Below are positions 1-9,700 of a stretch of 64,000 bases of DNA, one piece after another. The DNA is taken from contig NZ_BMVB01000003.1 in assembly GCF_014650495.1 (NCBI RefSeq), positions 152,698-216,697 of the forward strand, given 5' to 3'. Position 1 is the first letter of the stretch. The number at the start of each line of letters is the position of its first letter. The stretch is from Streptomyces cinnamoneus (lineage in GTDB: Bacteria; Actinomycetota; Actinomycetes; Streptomycetales; Streptomycetaceae). The notes beneath the pieces were generated by a model. That model saw nothing but the letters and a program-made list of their open reading frames with translations. It was not told the DNA's origin and searched no databases. Both the position numbers and the translations under genes were made by a program.

Positions 1-457
1 GCCGTACGTGCTGGGCGGACTGTACAACGGGGTCGATGCCCCGACGGACCACGGTCTGCCCCTGGTCGACGCCGGTACGGGACGGCTGAACCGGCGGTCG
101 GTCACCTCGCGGGCGGGCGACCGGCTGGAGCTGCTGAGCGCGGCCGAGGGCCCCCAGGGCGTCCGGCTGAAGTCGGGTGACGGGAAGCTGACCGCGCACC
201 TCGACCGCAAGGAGACGGCGATCTGCCTGGAGGCGGGCGAGCTGCGCCTGCGGCTCGACGCGCGCTCGGGGACCGTCACCGTCGACGCCGGCACCTCGGG
301 CACCGTCGTCATCAAGGCGGGCACAGTGCGCATCGAGGCGGACGGGCCCGGCGACCTGACGCTCACGGGCAAGAGCGTGACCGTCGAGGGAACCACCCAG
401 CTCACCCTCAAGGGCGGCAAGACAGAGATCACCGGCACTCCCGTCGACATCAACTGA
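1..457 (+). CDS. CIS central spike protein (VgrG/gp5-like), C-terminal part only
   Basis: The reading frame is open from the left edge (first full codon at base 2), so the gene starts outside the window. The first residues, PYVLGGLYNGVDAP, are the conserved end of the OB-like region of VgrG/gp5 spike proteins. They are followed by a stretch of short alternating hydrophobic strands rich in V/T/G (for example GTVTVDAGTSGTVVIKAG), as expected for the trimeric beta-helix needle. In contractile systems this protein sits under the tube, caps it and punctures the target envelope. It is followed after 22 bases by the gp25-like gene, the usual spike-wedge order in eCIS. The family call is firm from motif and context. 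Any N-terminal extension or effector fusion cannot be judged from this fragment. Confidence 0.85.
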   Translation, partial: PYVLGGLYNGVDAPTDHGLPLVDAGTGRLNRRSVTSRAGDRLELLSAAEGPQGVRLKSGDGKLTAHLDRKETAICLEAGELRLRLDARSGTVTVDAGTSGTVVIKAGTVRIEADGPGDLTLTGKSVTVEGTTQLTLKGGKTEITGTPVDIN

Positions 458-479
458 AGGACCGAAGGACTGAAGGTAG

Positions 480-905
480 GTGAGCGAAGTGGACCCCCTT
501 GAGAGCCGCATCGGCGACATCATCGGCGCGGGCTGGGCCTTCCCCGGCGCCCTCACCCCCTCCGGCGAGGTGGCGCTGGCCACCGGCGGCGACGACGTGG
601 CGCAGGCCATCGGCCTCGTGCTCGGCACCGCGCCGGGAGAGCGGCCGATGCGACCGGAGTTCGGCTGCGGCATCCACCGGCTGGTCTTCGACCCGCTGGA
701 CGCCGCGACGGTGGCGCGCGCCGATCTGGAGGTGCGCCGGGCCCTGGAGCGCTGGGAGCCGCGGATCGAGCTCGACGAGCTGCTGTTCAGCACGGACTCC
801 GCGGACGAGGGCGTGCTCTACATCGACGTCCGCTACCGGCTGCGGACCACCAACGAACCGCGCAACCTCGTCTTCCCGTTCTACACACTGCCCCGGGAGG
901 GGTGA
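480..905 (+). CDS. gp25-like baseplate wedge protein
   Basis: This 141-aa protein has the length and motifs of the T4 gp25/GpW family (Afp9/Pvc9 in eCIS). It carries the GWAFPGAL-type start of the domain, IGLVLGTAPGERPMRPEFGCGI in the centre (quoted here in part as PGERPMRPEFGCGI), and the VRYRLRTTN strand towards the end. gp25 proteins join the sheath to the baseplate wedge and nucleate sheath polymerisation. The GTG at 480 follows a GAAGG-like ribosome site and its stop overlaps the next start as GTGA, so the wedge genes are translationally coupled. The call is secure. Confidence 0.92.
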   Translation: MSEVDPLESRIGDIIGAGWAFPGALTPSGEVALATGGDDVAQAIGLVLGTAPGERPMRPEFGCGIHRLVFDPLDAATVARADLEVRRALERWEPRIELDELLFSTDSADEGVLYIDVRYRLRTTNEPRNLVFPFYTLPREG

Positions 906-2983
906 CGGCCCGCATGCAGGAGCTCCCGGTCCCCGACCTCGACGACCTCCGCTTCCAGCCGATGGTGGACGCGGCCAAGCGCGCGCTGCCGTCCCGGTCG
1001 CCGTCCTGGACCGACCACAACGTCTCCGACCCCGGTGTCACGCTGCTGGAGGCGTGCGCCGGACGGGTGGACGCGCTGGTCTACCGCGCGAACCGGATGA
1101 CACCGCGGCAGCGGTCCCGGCTGCTGGCGCTGATGGGCATCACGCCGATGGCGGCGGTGCCGTGCCGGGTCGTCGTCCGCTTCGCCGCGTCGGGCGTCGA
1201 GCAGGACGTCCCCGCGGGAACCGAGCTGACCGTTCCCCGGGAGCGCCCGTTCGTCCTCCGCACGACGGCTCCGGTCCGGGTGCCCGCGGACGGTTCCGCG
1301 ACGGTCGGGGCCGTCGAGTGGCCGGAGACGGTCACCGAAGTGCTCGGGACGTCCGACGGCACCGCGGGGCAGCGGTTCGCCCCGTCCCGCCGGCCCTGGA
1401 GTCCGGCCGCGCCCACGCCGGTTCCCGCACCGTCCCCGGTCACCGAGGTGACGGTGGGCGGCCAGGTGTGGCCGGCGGTCGCGTCCTTCGCCGGGAGCGA
1501 CCGTCAGACGCCCTGTTACTGGTGGGACGACGCGGTGGGAGAAGTCGTCTTCGGCCCGCTCGTCCCCTTCGCCGACGGACCACGGCGGCTGGGGGCCGTC
1601 CCCGCGCCCGGGACGCCCGTGGGCGTCACCTACGTGGCCTGCCGGGGCACACGGGAGGCCGTCTCCCCCGGCACGGAACTCGTCGGGGAGACCCCACCGG
1701 CCGTGATCGAGGAGGTGGTCGCGCCCGGCCGGGACGCGGAGGACTGGCGGCAGGCGCTGGAGCGGGCGGCGCTCGGGCTGGCGCCGCCGCGGCGAGCGGT
1801 GACCGCCGCCGACCACGAACGGATCCTCACCGAGCAGGCGTTCACCGTCGCCCGCGCCCTGGTGCTGGACAGCGTGCGGCCAAAGGACCCACGGGTGCCG
1901 AACGGGCTGCGCCCGCCGGCACGGCCGGACACCGTCACCGCGTGTGCCGTGGCCGTGCACGATCCGGACCGCGCCGTCCACTACTTCGTGGACGCGGACG
2001 GGAACGTGGCACACCGGCAGGCGTTCCTGGGAAGCGGTCCGCACCTCCCCGGTCCGACCGAGGACGATCCGCCGGCCTTCGCGGCGAAGCGCCTCGACGC
2101 GGTGCTCGAACTGGAGCAGGACGTGTCGAGGTTGTGGTTCTCCGACGACCTCTGCGCCTGGACCGCGGACGCCGACCCGCAGAAGATCGCCACCGAGTTC
2201 CCGGGCCTGCCCGACCCGTTCCGCGCCGGCGTGGACGCCGTCGCGGCCCTCGCGCACAGCGACAGCGCCAGCGACTACGAGGTGTTCTTCTTCCGCGACG
2301 ACAGCTTCTACCACCGGCGGTTCACCTACGACAACGGCAGGCTGCGCCCCTCGGGCGGGCGCGGGGTGCGGTCCCTGATCGCGGAGTCGTTCCCCCACCT
2401 GTCCCCGCACTGCGCGCGGAAACCCGACGCGGTGGTGACCGTGAACGGGGTCTTCTCCTTCATCAAGGGCGCCCGGACCGAATCCACCCTGTGGCTCCCC
2501 GAGGACGCGGCACTGCGCGTCCTGCTCGTCCCCCACCTCCCCGCCGACCCCGCGATCCCGCTGCGGGACGCCGACCTGGACGTGACCGACGCCATGCTCG
2601 CGGAGGCCGGCGCCCTGCTGGACGGCGCCCGGCTGCTCGGCGACCGCCTCCACGCGGCCCGCCCCGACTACCGGCCCTTCTCGGCGCGCGCCCGGATCCG
2701 TTCCTGGGCCTACACCCCGCACAGCGTCGAGGAGACGAAGGCGGCGGCCGGGCGCGCCCTGTACCGGTACTTCCACCCCACCTCCGGCGGCCCGGCCGGC
2801 AGCGGCTGGCCCTGGGGCCGCCGGGTCCACGCCAGTGACGTCCTCGCGGCCCTGGAACCGGTGCCGGAGGTCCGTACGGTCCTCGACGCGTCGGTGGTGG
2901 GCGACGGGGACGCACCGGTCGTCGAGGTGCCCGACAACGGGCTGGTGCTGCTGACGGCCTGCCTGATCGACGTGACGGACTGA
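902..2983 (+). CDS. baseplate J-like / putative baseplate assembly protein (Pvc11-like)
   Basis: This 693-aa protein begins with the SWTDHNVSDPGVTLLEACAGRVDALVYRAN region (quoted in part: DHNVSDPGVTLLE) found at the start of putative baseplate assembly/J-like proteins. It also carries the GRVDALVYRANRM helix that follows. Its C-terminus has ALYRYFHP..GGP.G.GWPWGR, a motif shared with the larger baseplate protein encoded at 3560-6724, so the two are paralogues over their ends. It would form part of the baseplate wedge ring around the spike. Start GTG 902 overlaps the gp25 stop by four bases. The middle third (about residues 130-450) shows no motif I recognise. Confidence 0.88.
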   Translation: MTARMQELPVPDLDDLRFQPMVDAAKRALPSRSPSWTDHNVSDPGVTLLEACAGRVDALVYRANRMTPRQRSRLLALMGITPMAAVPCRVVVRFAASGVEQDVPAGTELTVPRERPFVLRTTAPVRVPADGSATVGAVEWPETVTEVLGTSDGTAGQRFAPSRRPWSPAAPTPVPAPSPVTEVTVGGQVWPAVASFAGSDRQTPCYWWDDAVGEVVFGPLVPFADGPRRLGAVPAPGTPVGVTYVACRGTREAVSPGTELVGETPPAVIEEVVAPGRDAEDWRQALERAALGLAPPRRAVTAADHERILTEQAFTVARALVLDSVRPKDPRVPNGLRPPARPDTVTACAVAVHDPDRAVHYFVDADGNVAHRQAFLGSGPHLPGPTEDDPPAFAAKRLDAVLELEQDVSRLWFSDDLCAWTADADPQKIATEFPGLPDPFRAGVDAVAALAHSDSASDYEVFFFRDDSFYHRRFTYDNGRLRPSGGRGVRSLIAESFPHLSPHCARKPDAVVTVNGVFSFIKGARTESTLWLPEDAALRVLLVPHLPADPAIPLRDADLDVTDAMLAEAGALLDGARLLGDRLHAARPDYRPFSARARIRSWAYTPHSVEETKAAAGRALYRYFHPTSGGPAGSGWPWGRRVHASDVLAALEPVPEVRTVLDASVVGDGDAPVVEVPDNGLVLLTACLIDVTD

Positions 2984-3006
2984 CCTCCCGGAAGGAGCAC
3001 CGCACC

Positions 3007-3534
3007 GTGTCCGATGTCCCCCGGCCACCGACGCTGCCCGCCGTGTACGCCGGCGACCGCGTCGCCCACGCCTTCGCCGCCGGCATCGGTGCCGCCCTCG
3101 CGCCCGCGCAGGACCGCCTGGACGGGCTCGCCGAGGTCCTCGACCCCTGGACGGCTCCCGCCTCCTTCCTGGACTGGCTGACGCACATCACCGCCGCCCG
3201 CGTCGAACCCGACTGGACCGAGCTGCAGCACAGGACGGCCGTCGCCCTCGCACCCTGGCTGGCCGCGCACCGCGGCACCCGGCACGCGCTGCTGCGCGAG
3301 GCCCGGGAGATCTACGGCTGGACCCTCGACATCCAGGACCTCGGAGGCGTCTTCACCGGCGACCAGCGACCGCCTGCGGGCCGGATGCTGACCGTGACGC
3401 TCGCCCTCGGCGACGGGGAGGACCACCTGACCGCGGAAGGCCGGCTGACCGCGGAACGCCGGCTGACCCGGCTGGTGGCCGCCCACTGCCCCGCACACCT
3501 GCCCTTCAAGACCGTGGTCACCGCGGACCACTGA
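3007..3534 (+). CDS. phage tail protein I-like baseplate protein
   Basis: The 175-aa product matches the phage tail protein I-like family seen between the two baseplate assembly genes in eCIS loci. The diagnostic part is FLDWLTHITAARVEPDWTE followed by a repeated-helix segment ending HRGTRHALLREA, where the family has the W..A..G...D..W.E..RR......A...RRGT pattern. Start GTG 3007 is preceded by GGAAGGAG. The sequence LTAEGRLTAERRLTRL near the C-terminus contains an imperfect internal duplication of TAE-RLT. Its likely place is in the baseplate, connecting the wedge proteins. Family assignment is good; the precise structural role is inferred from gene order. Confidence 0.82.
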   Translation: MSDVPRPPTLPAVYAGDRVAHAFAAGIGAALAPAQDRLDGLAEVLDPWTAPASFLDWLTHITAARVEPDWTELQHRTAVALAPWLAAHRGTRHALLREAREIYGWTLDIQDLGGVFTGDQRPPAGRMLTVTLALGDGEDHLTAEGRLTAERRLTRLVAAHCPAHLPFKTVVTADH

Positions 3535-3559
3535 CCCGCTTCGCAGGGAGCCCCGAAGG

Positions 3560-6500
3560 ATGACACCGTCACCCCCCGCCCACGACGGACGCGACCGCGC
3601 GGACATCGTCGCCGACGCGGTCCGCGCGGTGCGCGCCGCCCTGCCCGCGTGGACGGGACGCAACCCCGCCGACCCGGGCCGGGCACTGATCGAGTCGTGC
3701 GCCGACATGGCCGAAGCGCTGCGGGACCGGGTCGACCGCGCACCCGACCGGCACCGGCTGGAGCTGCTGGGCCTGCTGGGGCCACGGCCCTACCCGGCGG
3801 CACCGGCCCGCACCGACGTGCTGTTCCAGCTCGCGGCGCCCGCGCCCGAACCCGTCCGCATCCCCGTGGGGCTGGAGGTGGCCACCAGTCCCCCGGCCGG
3901 GGCGGGCGAACAGGTGGTCTTCAGCACCGCGGCCGAGGCCGTCGTCAACCCGTGCGTCCTGGTCGCGGCGGGCCGGTTCGCCCAGCGGGGCGCGGCGGGC
4001 GGCGCGGTGCAGGGGACGCTCGTGCCGTTCACCGGGGAGCCGGACGGCGGCACCTTCGCGGGGCCGCCCTTCCACCTCAACCTCCCCTCCTACGAGGACG
4101 TACCGCCCGGGGACGACCAGCCGCCGCCGAAACCCGACGCCTACGCGCTGGTCGTCTTGTCGGTCGCCGTCCCCGGCACCCGCATCGCCCTGGACATCAC
4201 GCCGGACGGGGCCTTGGACGACCTTGGGCCCTGGGAGGCGTGGCAGGGAACGCACTGGTCGGCCTGCCACGCCTCCCGGTCCGCCGGCCCGGACGGCCGG
4301 ATACGGGTCACGCTCGACGTACCCGCCACCCACGCCCCCGCCCGGCTGCTCCTCGACCCTCCGGAGGACGACGCGCAGACCCGGCAGCTGCGCGACGTCG
4401 GCCTCGTCCGGCTCGCACCACCGGGGACGGGCATCCGTACGCTCGCGCTGGACCCGGCCCTGTCGGTCACCGTGCCCGTCGTGCAGGCCCGGGTCGTCCT
4501 GGACGAGGAGCTGGGCACCGCGACCGGCGCCTGCAACGAACGGCTGCGCTTCGCCCACCCGCCCATGCTGCGCGCCACCGACACCCTCGTGGTCGAGGCC
4601 GTCGAAGCGGGAAGGACCTTCCGCTGGACGTACGTGCCCTCGCTCGCCGGATCGGGGCCCGGCGACCGGCACTTCACCCTGGACGCCCGCAGCGGGGAGG
4701 CCGTGTTCGCCCCGGTCGTCGGAACCGGCCGGGGGGCCCTGCGGTACGGCGCGCCCCTGCCCGCGGGAGCCACGGTCCGGGCCCCGCGCTATCTGACCGG
4801 CGGCGGCGCCGGGGGCAACGTCCCCGCGCGGACGATCACCGTCCTGCGCACCCCGCTGCCGTACGTGTCCGCCGTCACCAACCCCGCGCCCGCCACCGGC
4901 GGCACCGATGCCGAGACGCCAGCCGAGTGCGCCGAGCGGCTGCCGCTGGGCTCCCCGTTCCCGGAACGGGCCGTGACACCGCACGACTACGAGCAGCTGG
5001 CCCTTGCCGCCTCGGCCGGGATGGCCCGCATCCACCACGTGCGCACGGACGACGACGGGAGTCTGGATCCGGCGCGCAACTACGCCCTGGCCCGGCCGGC
5101 CGTCACCACGCTCCGCTTCGTCCTCGACGCGAGGACGCCGTCCCTGCCCAAGTACACCGAGGTCACCACGCGGGACGACGGCGTGGTGTTCACCACGACG
5201 GACGAGGCCACGAGGGCCGCCACCCGCATCGCCGGCGTGGCCCGTCTGTTCCCCGATCCTCGCGTGACCGGGGCCCACGACGTCCTGGCCGCCGGCGACT
5301 ACCTGGCGAACGGGCCGGTCAGCGGACCGTACCGCGCCGGCGCCCAGGTCACCCTGGCGCTCGTCCGCCTCCCCGCCGACACCGACCTCGCCCACCTGAC
5401 CCTGTGGGTACGGCCGGACCGGACGGTCGGGGCCACGGACCGGATCGCGCTGTCGGTCTTCCTCCCGAGGAGGGGCGTCCCGTGGTGGGACCCCGGCATC
5501 CCGGCGGCCTACGCGTGCGCGGCCCCCGCCTCCGTGACCATCGGCGGCGCCCCGGCGCTCTCGCACCCTCTGCGGCTCGGCGGCTCCCCTCGCTGGAGGC
5601 CCACGGTCGACCGGCCCGCCGCACGCGTGGACGACGCCGTGGCGCGCCACGGCAACGACTACCCCACGGAGGACGGGGTCTGGCTCGCCCTCCAGATCCG
5701 CGACCCGAAGGCCACGGACGCCACCGCGTACACGATCGCCGTCGACGACGGCGCGACCGGCCCCGTGACGGCCCTGCAGTACTCGACGCACTCCGGCGCC
5801 TCGGCCTCGACCGGTGAGGAGGAGCCGGGCCAGGTGATCGCCCTGATGACGCCGCAACTGTGCGAGCCGCTGCCCACGACGGTCTCGGTCGGCGGCGAGG
5901 ACTGGTCCGTGCAGACCTCCTTCGAGCATTCCGGGGAGGCGGACGAGCACGTGGTGCTGAACGCCGCCACCGGGCAGGTCCACTTCGGTCCGGCCGTTGC
6001 CGACGGCTCGGGGCGCAAGGTGCAGCACGGCAAGATTCCTGAGCGGGGATCTCCTGTGACAGTGGCCGGTTACCGCTGCACAGCGGGCGGGAAGGGCAAC
6101 GGCATCCCGGCGGACACGGCCTGGCGCCTCCCCCCGGGTGTCGTGTCGATCCGCAACACCGCGTCCGGCCAGGGCGCGGACGGCTTCACCGACACCAGCG
6201 GCGGCACCTTCCAGGCCGGCGTACGGCTGAAGGTCGTCCCGTTCGTCACCGCCGACGAGCACGGCTGGTTCCCCTTCCCGATGCTCACCCCCACCCAGGA
6301 CGCGTGCGACACGGTGCAGCGCTCCTTGCGCGCGCTGCACCCGGCGGGCGTCCCGGTGTGGCTGGAGACACCGCACTACGTGGGCATCCGGAGCGAGGCC
6401 CACGTCGTGCCCGAGGACTACCTGACCGCGACGGAACGCGCCGCCCTGGCCATGGCGGCCGAACGCGCGCTGTACCGCTGGTTCAACCCGGTCGACGGAG

Positions 6501-6724
6501 GCCCCGACGGCAAGGGCTGGCCGCTGGGGCGGCCGGTGTACACCGGCGAGGCGTACCGCGTCCTGGAAGGCGTGCAGGGCATCGCCCGCGTCGACTCCGT
6601 GGTGCTGCACGGCTCCGACATGAACACGGGGGCGGCTGTCGGGACCACCCTGCGGATCGACTGCGGTGACGAACAGACCGTGTACTCCGTCGAGCACCGC
6701 GTCACCGTCGCCGAAACTCCTTGA
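3560..6724 (+). CDS. large putative baseplate assembly protein (Pvc12-like)
   Basis: At 1054 aa this is the larger of the two J-like baseplate proteins. Its N-terminus (LPAWTGRNPADPGRALIESC) parallels that of the 902-2983 product (SWTDHNVSDPGVTLLEAC). Its C-terminus ends in ALYRWFNPVDGGPDGKGWPLGR, again the paralogous motif (quoted in part: WFNPVDGGPDGKGWPLGR). The RDVGLVRLAPP, CNERLRFAHPP and ERAVTPHDYEQLA segments are typical of the long putative baseplate assembly proteins, in which the last resembles the gpJ core. ATG 3560 has a GAAGG site. It should assemble with gp25 and the tail I-like protein into the baseplate wedge. The family is well supported; its stoichiometry and contacts are unknown. 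Confidence 0.85.
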   Translation: MTPSPPAHDGRDRADIVADAVRAVRAALPAWTGRNPADPGRALIESCADMAEALRDRVDRAPDRHRLELLGLLGPRPYPAAPARTDVLFQLAAPAPEPVRIPVGLEVATSPPAGAGEQVVFSTAAEAVVNPCVLVAAGRFAQRGAAGGAVQGTLVPFTGEPDGGTFAGPPFHLNLPSYEDVPPGDDQPPPKPDAYALVVLSVAVPGTRIALDITPDGALDDLGPWEAWQGTHWSACHASRSAGPDGRIRVTLDVPATHAPARLLLDPPEDDAQTRQLRDVGLVRLAPPGTGIRTLALDPALSVTVPVVQARVVLDEELGTATGACNERLRFAHPPMLRATDTLVVEAVEAGRTFRWTYVPSLAGSGPGDRHFTLDARSGEAVFAPVVGTGRGALRYGAPLPAGATVRAPRYLTGGGAGGNVPARTITVLRTPLPYVSAVTNPAPATGGTDAETPAECAERLPLGSPFPERAVTPHDYEQLALAASAGMARIHHVRTDDDGSLDPARNYALARPAVTTLRFVLDARTPSLPKYTEVTTRDDGVVFTTTDEATRAATRIAGVARLFPDPRVTGAHDVLAAGDYLANGPVSGPYRAGAQVTLALVRLPADTDLAHLTLWVRPDRTVGATDRIALSVFLPRRGVPWWDPGIPAAYACAAPASVTIGGAPALSHPLRLGGSPRWRPTVDRPAARVDDAVARHGNDYPTEDGVWLALQIRDPKATDATAYTIAVDDGATGPVTALQYSTHSGASASTGEEEPGQVIALMTPQLCEPLPTTVSVGGEDWSVQTSFEHSGEADEHVVLNAATGQVHFGPAVADGSGRKVQHGKIPERGSPVTVAGYRCTAGGKGNGIPADTAWRLPPGVVSIRNTASGQGADGFTDTSGGTFQAGVRLKVVPFVTADEHGWFPFPMLTPTQDACDTVQRSLRALHPAGVPVWLETPHYVGIRSEAHVVPEDYLTATERAALAMAAERALYRWFNPVDGGPDGKGWPLGRPVYTGEAYRVLEGVQGIARVDSVVLHGSDMNTGAAVGTTLRIDCGDEQTVYSVEHRVTVAETP

Positions 6725-6740
6725 GCAGAGAGGGCACTTC

Positions 6741-9700
6741 ATGGACGGGAAAGCCGGAGCCGGCCGGTGGCTCCTCGCCCTCGACCGGGCCTTGGACCAC
6801 GTCGTCATGGCGGAGCCGGGGGCGGACGGCACGCCGGGCACACCGGTCCAGGTTCCCGTGGGCAAGGGTCCGTGTGCGCTCGCGCTCGGTGCGGACGGCG
6901 GCCGTGCCTATGCCGCCGGGTACGACGAGGGCACCCTGTCCGTCCTCGTGCCCGGCGGCTCCGCCACCACGGTGCAGCTGTCCGGTGCCCTGTGCGCGGT
7001 GGCCGCCGGGCTCTTCGCCGAGCAGGTCTGTGTGGCGTCCTGGACGGACGACGTGGTGCACGTCCTGGACAAGGACGGCAACGGCGGCCGCACCGTCCAG
7101 GTGGGCGGTGGCCCGTTCGCGCTGGCGGGCGCACCGGGGGGCCGGTGGGTGTGCGTCGCGCACGACAAGGACGAGGGAGCGGCCCGCCGGCTGGACGTGG
7201 TCGACGTCGGCACACCGGGTTCGCCGAGGACGACACCGGTCGCCATGGCTGCGCCCGTCCGCGCGGTGGCCGTGTCCCCGGACGGGAGGTTCGGTTACGC
7301 GCTGTGCGCCGGGACCGGTGTCGTGGTGGTGGACCTTTCCCGTGCCACGGTGACGACGTCCCACGCCGTGGGCCCGGGCCCCGCCACCGTCGTCGTCGGG
7401 CACGACCGCCTGTGGATCGCCGACCAGGAATCCGCCGAGCTGTGGGTGGCCGCGCTCGACGCCGGCACCGGAGAGCCGGGGGCCTTCACCGCGCTCCCGG
7501 TCGCCCGGCGCCCCTCGGCGGTGCTCCTCTCCCCGGACGGCACGGCGGCCCACGTCCTCAGCCGGACCACGGGCGTGCTCAGCGCGTGCTTCCCGACCAT
7601 GCCCGCCGCCCGTACCGACGTACCCGTAGGCGTCCTGCCCCCGGGCCTGGCGACCGACCCCGACGGGCTGTTCGTGTACGTCACCGACCAGGCGACCGGG
7701 AAGGTCCTCACGCTCCGCGTGGGGCCGGCCGTCACGGGCACGATCGGCACCGGCGACGTCACCAAACCCTTCGCCACGGGAGTGACCCCCGACGGGCGGT
7801 GGGCCTGCACCACCGACGCGTCGGGCAACCGGGTCGCCCTCGCCGATCTCGACGCGGGCACGCACCGGGACACCATCGCCCTGCCGTCCGGAACCACGGC
7901 GTGGGGCATCGCCATGGGCCCCGCCCTCTCCTGCGTCACCAGCCCTGGCACCGATCAGCTCCTCACCCTCCGCCTGGCCGGGAGCCGCGACTTCAGCGGC
8001 ACGCCCACGGTGACGGTGGAAGCCACCGCCCTGGCGAAGGGCGCGCAGCCGCACGGCGTGGCCGTCAGCCCGGACGGCCGGTACGCCGTGACCGCCGACT
8101 CCGGTGCGGGGACCGCGTCCCGGGTCGATCTCAGGGGCGGTTCGTACACCCTTCGCAAGGACGTCGTGAAGTGCGAGATTCCCCTCGGCCTGGCGATCCG
8201 GAACGACACCCTCTACGTCGCGGACTACGTAAGCCAGGAGATGGACGTCCCCAAGGGCCGGATCAGCGTCCTCCGGCGCGCGCCCTCGGGCTGGGCGTTC
8301 GACCACGCCATCGACAAGGACCAGGGGCACTTCACCGGACCGCACGAGATCGCGCTCTCGGCGAAGGGCGACCATCTGTACGTCACCAACTACGACAGCC
8401 GCGGCGGCCGGCCCACGAAGGTCTCCGTCCTGCGGTGGAACGGCAGCGCCTGGGAATTCGGGCAAGGAATCGAGCGGGACGATCTGACCAATCCACACGG
8501 GCTGGCACTGTCCGGTGAAGACCCGCAGAAGAAGGCGAAGCTGTACGTATCCAGCGCCGGTACGGGCAAGGTCGCCCAGTTCACCGTCACGGACAGCTCC
8601 CACGTGAAATTCGATTGCTGGCTCACCATCGAGCCGAGTAACGACCTGCCCGCTTCCCTCGCTCTGTCCCCGGACGGCGCCTATCTGTACGCGACCCACT
8701 TCGCAAAGGGCCTGGTCTACGGAATCACCGTCCCCCGGAGCTCCGACGCCGCCATGACCGCGGTGGGCGATCTGACGGTCAACGGCGTACGCGGCATCGC
8801 ATGCCGCGGCACCGACACCCTGTACGTCGTCAACGAGAAGCGCTCCGGCGCGGCCGGCCTGACCACCGTCACCCTGGACGACACCCGGCTCCGGGCAGCC
8901 TCCGTATCCGAGCCCCAGCCGCTGACCGACCACCCCTGGACGATCGTGGCCGGCGACGACGACACGCTCTACATCGCGGACTACACGCTGCAGGAGGTCG
9001 CCGTGCGGGGCAGCGGGGTCACGCCCATCCCCGTCACGTCGTCCGACGACTCCCGCCCGTGGGAGGTGGCCTGCACCCCGGACGGCGGCCACGCCTACGT
9101 CACCGACCGTTCGCTCAAGGCCCCTTCCGTGCACTGGGTCTCCCTCACCACCGCGCAGAAGACGGCCACGCTGCCCGTCGGAACGGACCCCGTGGGGGTG
9201 GCCTGCGCCCCGGACGGGCTGCGCGCGTACGTGGCCTGCGCCGGTGACCGCTCCGTCTCCGTCCTGCGCCGGCGCCCCGAGCTGACCGCCGACTCCCTCA
9301 CCACGGCCGACCCCGCCGTCCCCCTGTCCCTGGCGGTGCATCCCACGGCCCCGTACGCCTACCGCGTGCACCACGACGCGCTGTGCCCCGTCAGTCTGGT
9401 CGGCACCGGCGAGGGACAGCACCTCGCCGTGCCGGGAAGGCTGTGCGATGTCGCCGTCCACCCGGACGGCGCCTTCGCGTACCTCCCCGGCACCGGGAAT
9501 CAGGGCGAGCCCGTGCTCCACGTCGTGGGCCTGGAGAACCCCGCGACGCCCACTACGGGGAACGCCGTTGCCCTGCCCGGGACGCAGACGCCCACTGCCC
9601 TCGCCCTGCACCCGTCCGGCATCCACGGCTACGTGACGGGCGTCCTGAACGGCGCGGTCACGCTCTGGGCCCTCGCGCTCGCCACCCCCGCAGAGCCCAC

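Noticed and set aside
3569..6865. A 1098-residue open frame on the minus strand opposite the large baseplate gene
   Set aside because: It is the mirror of a strongly GC3-biased gene; there is no ribosome site, and the composition is the usual Arg/Gly/Pro/Ala/Val text of antisense frames.
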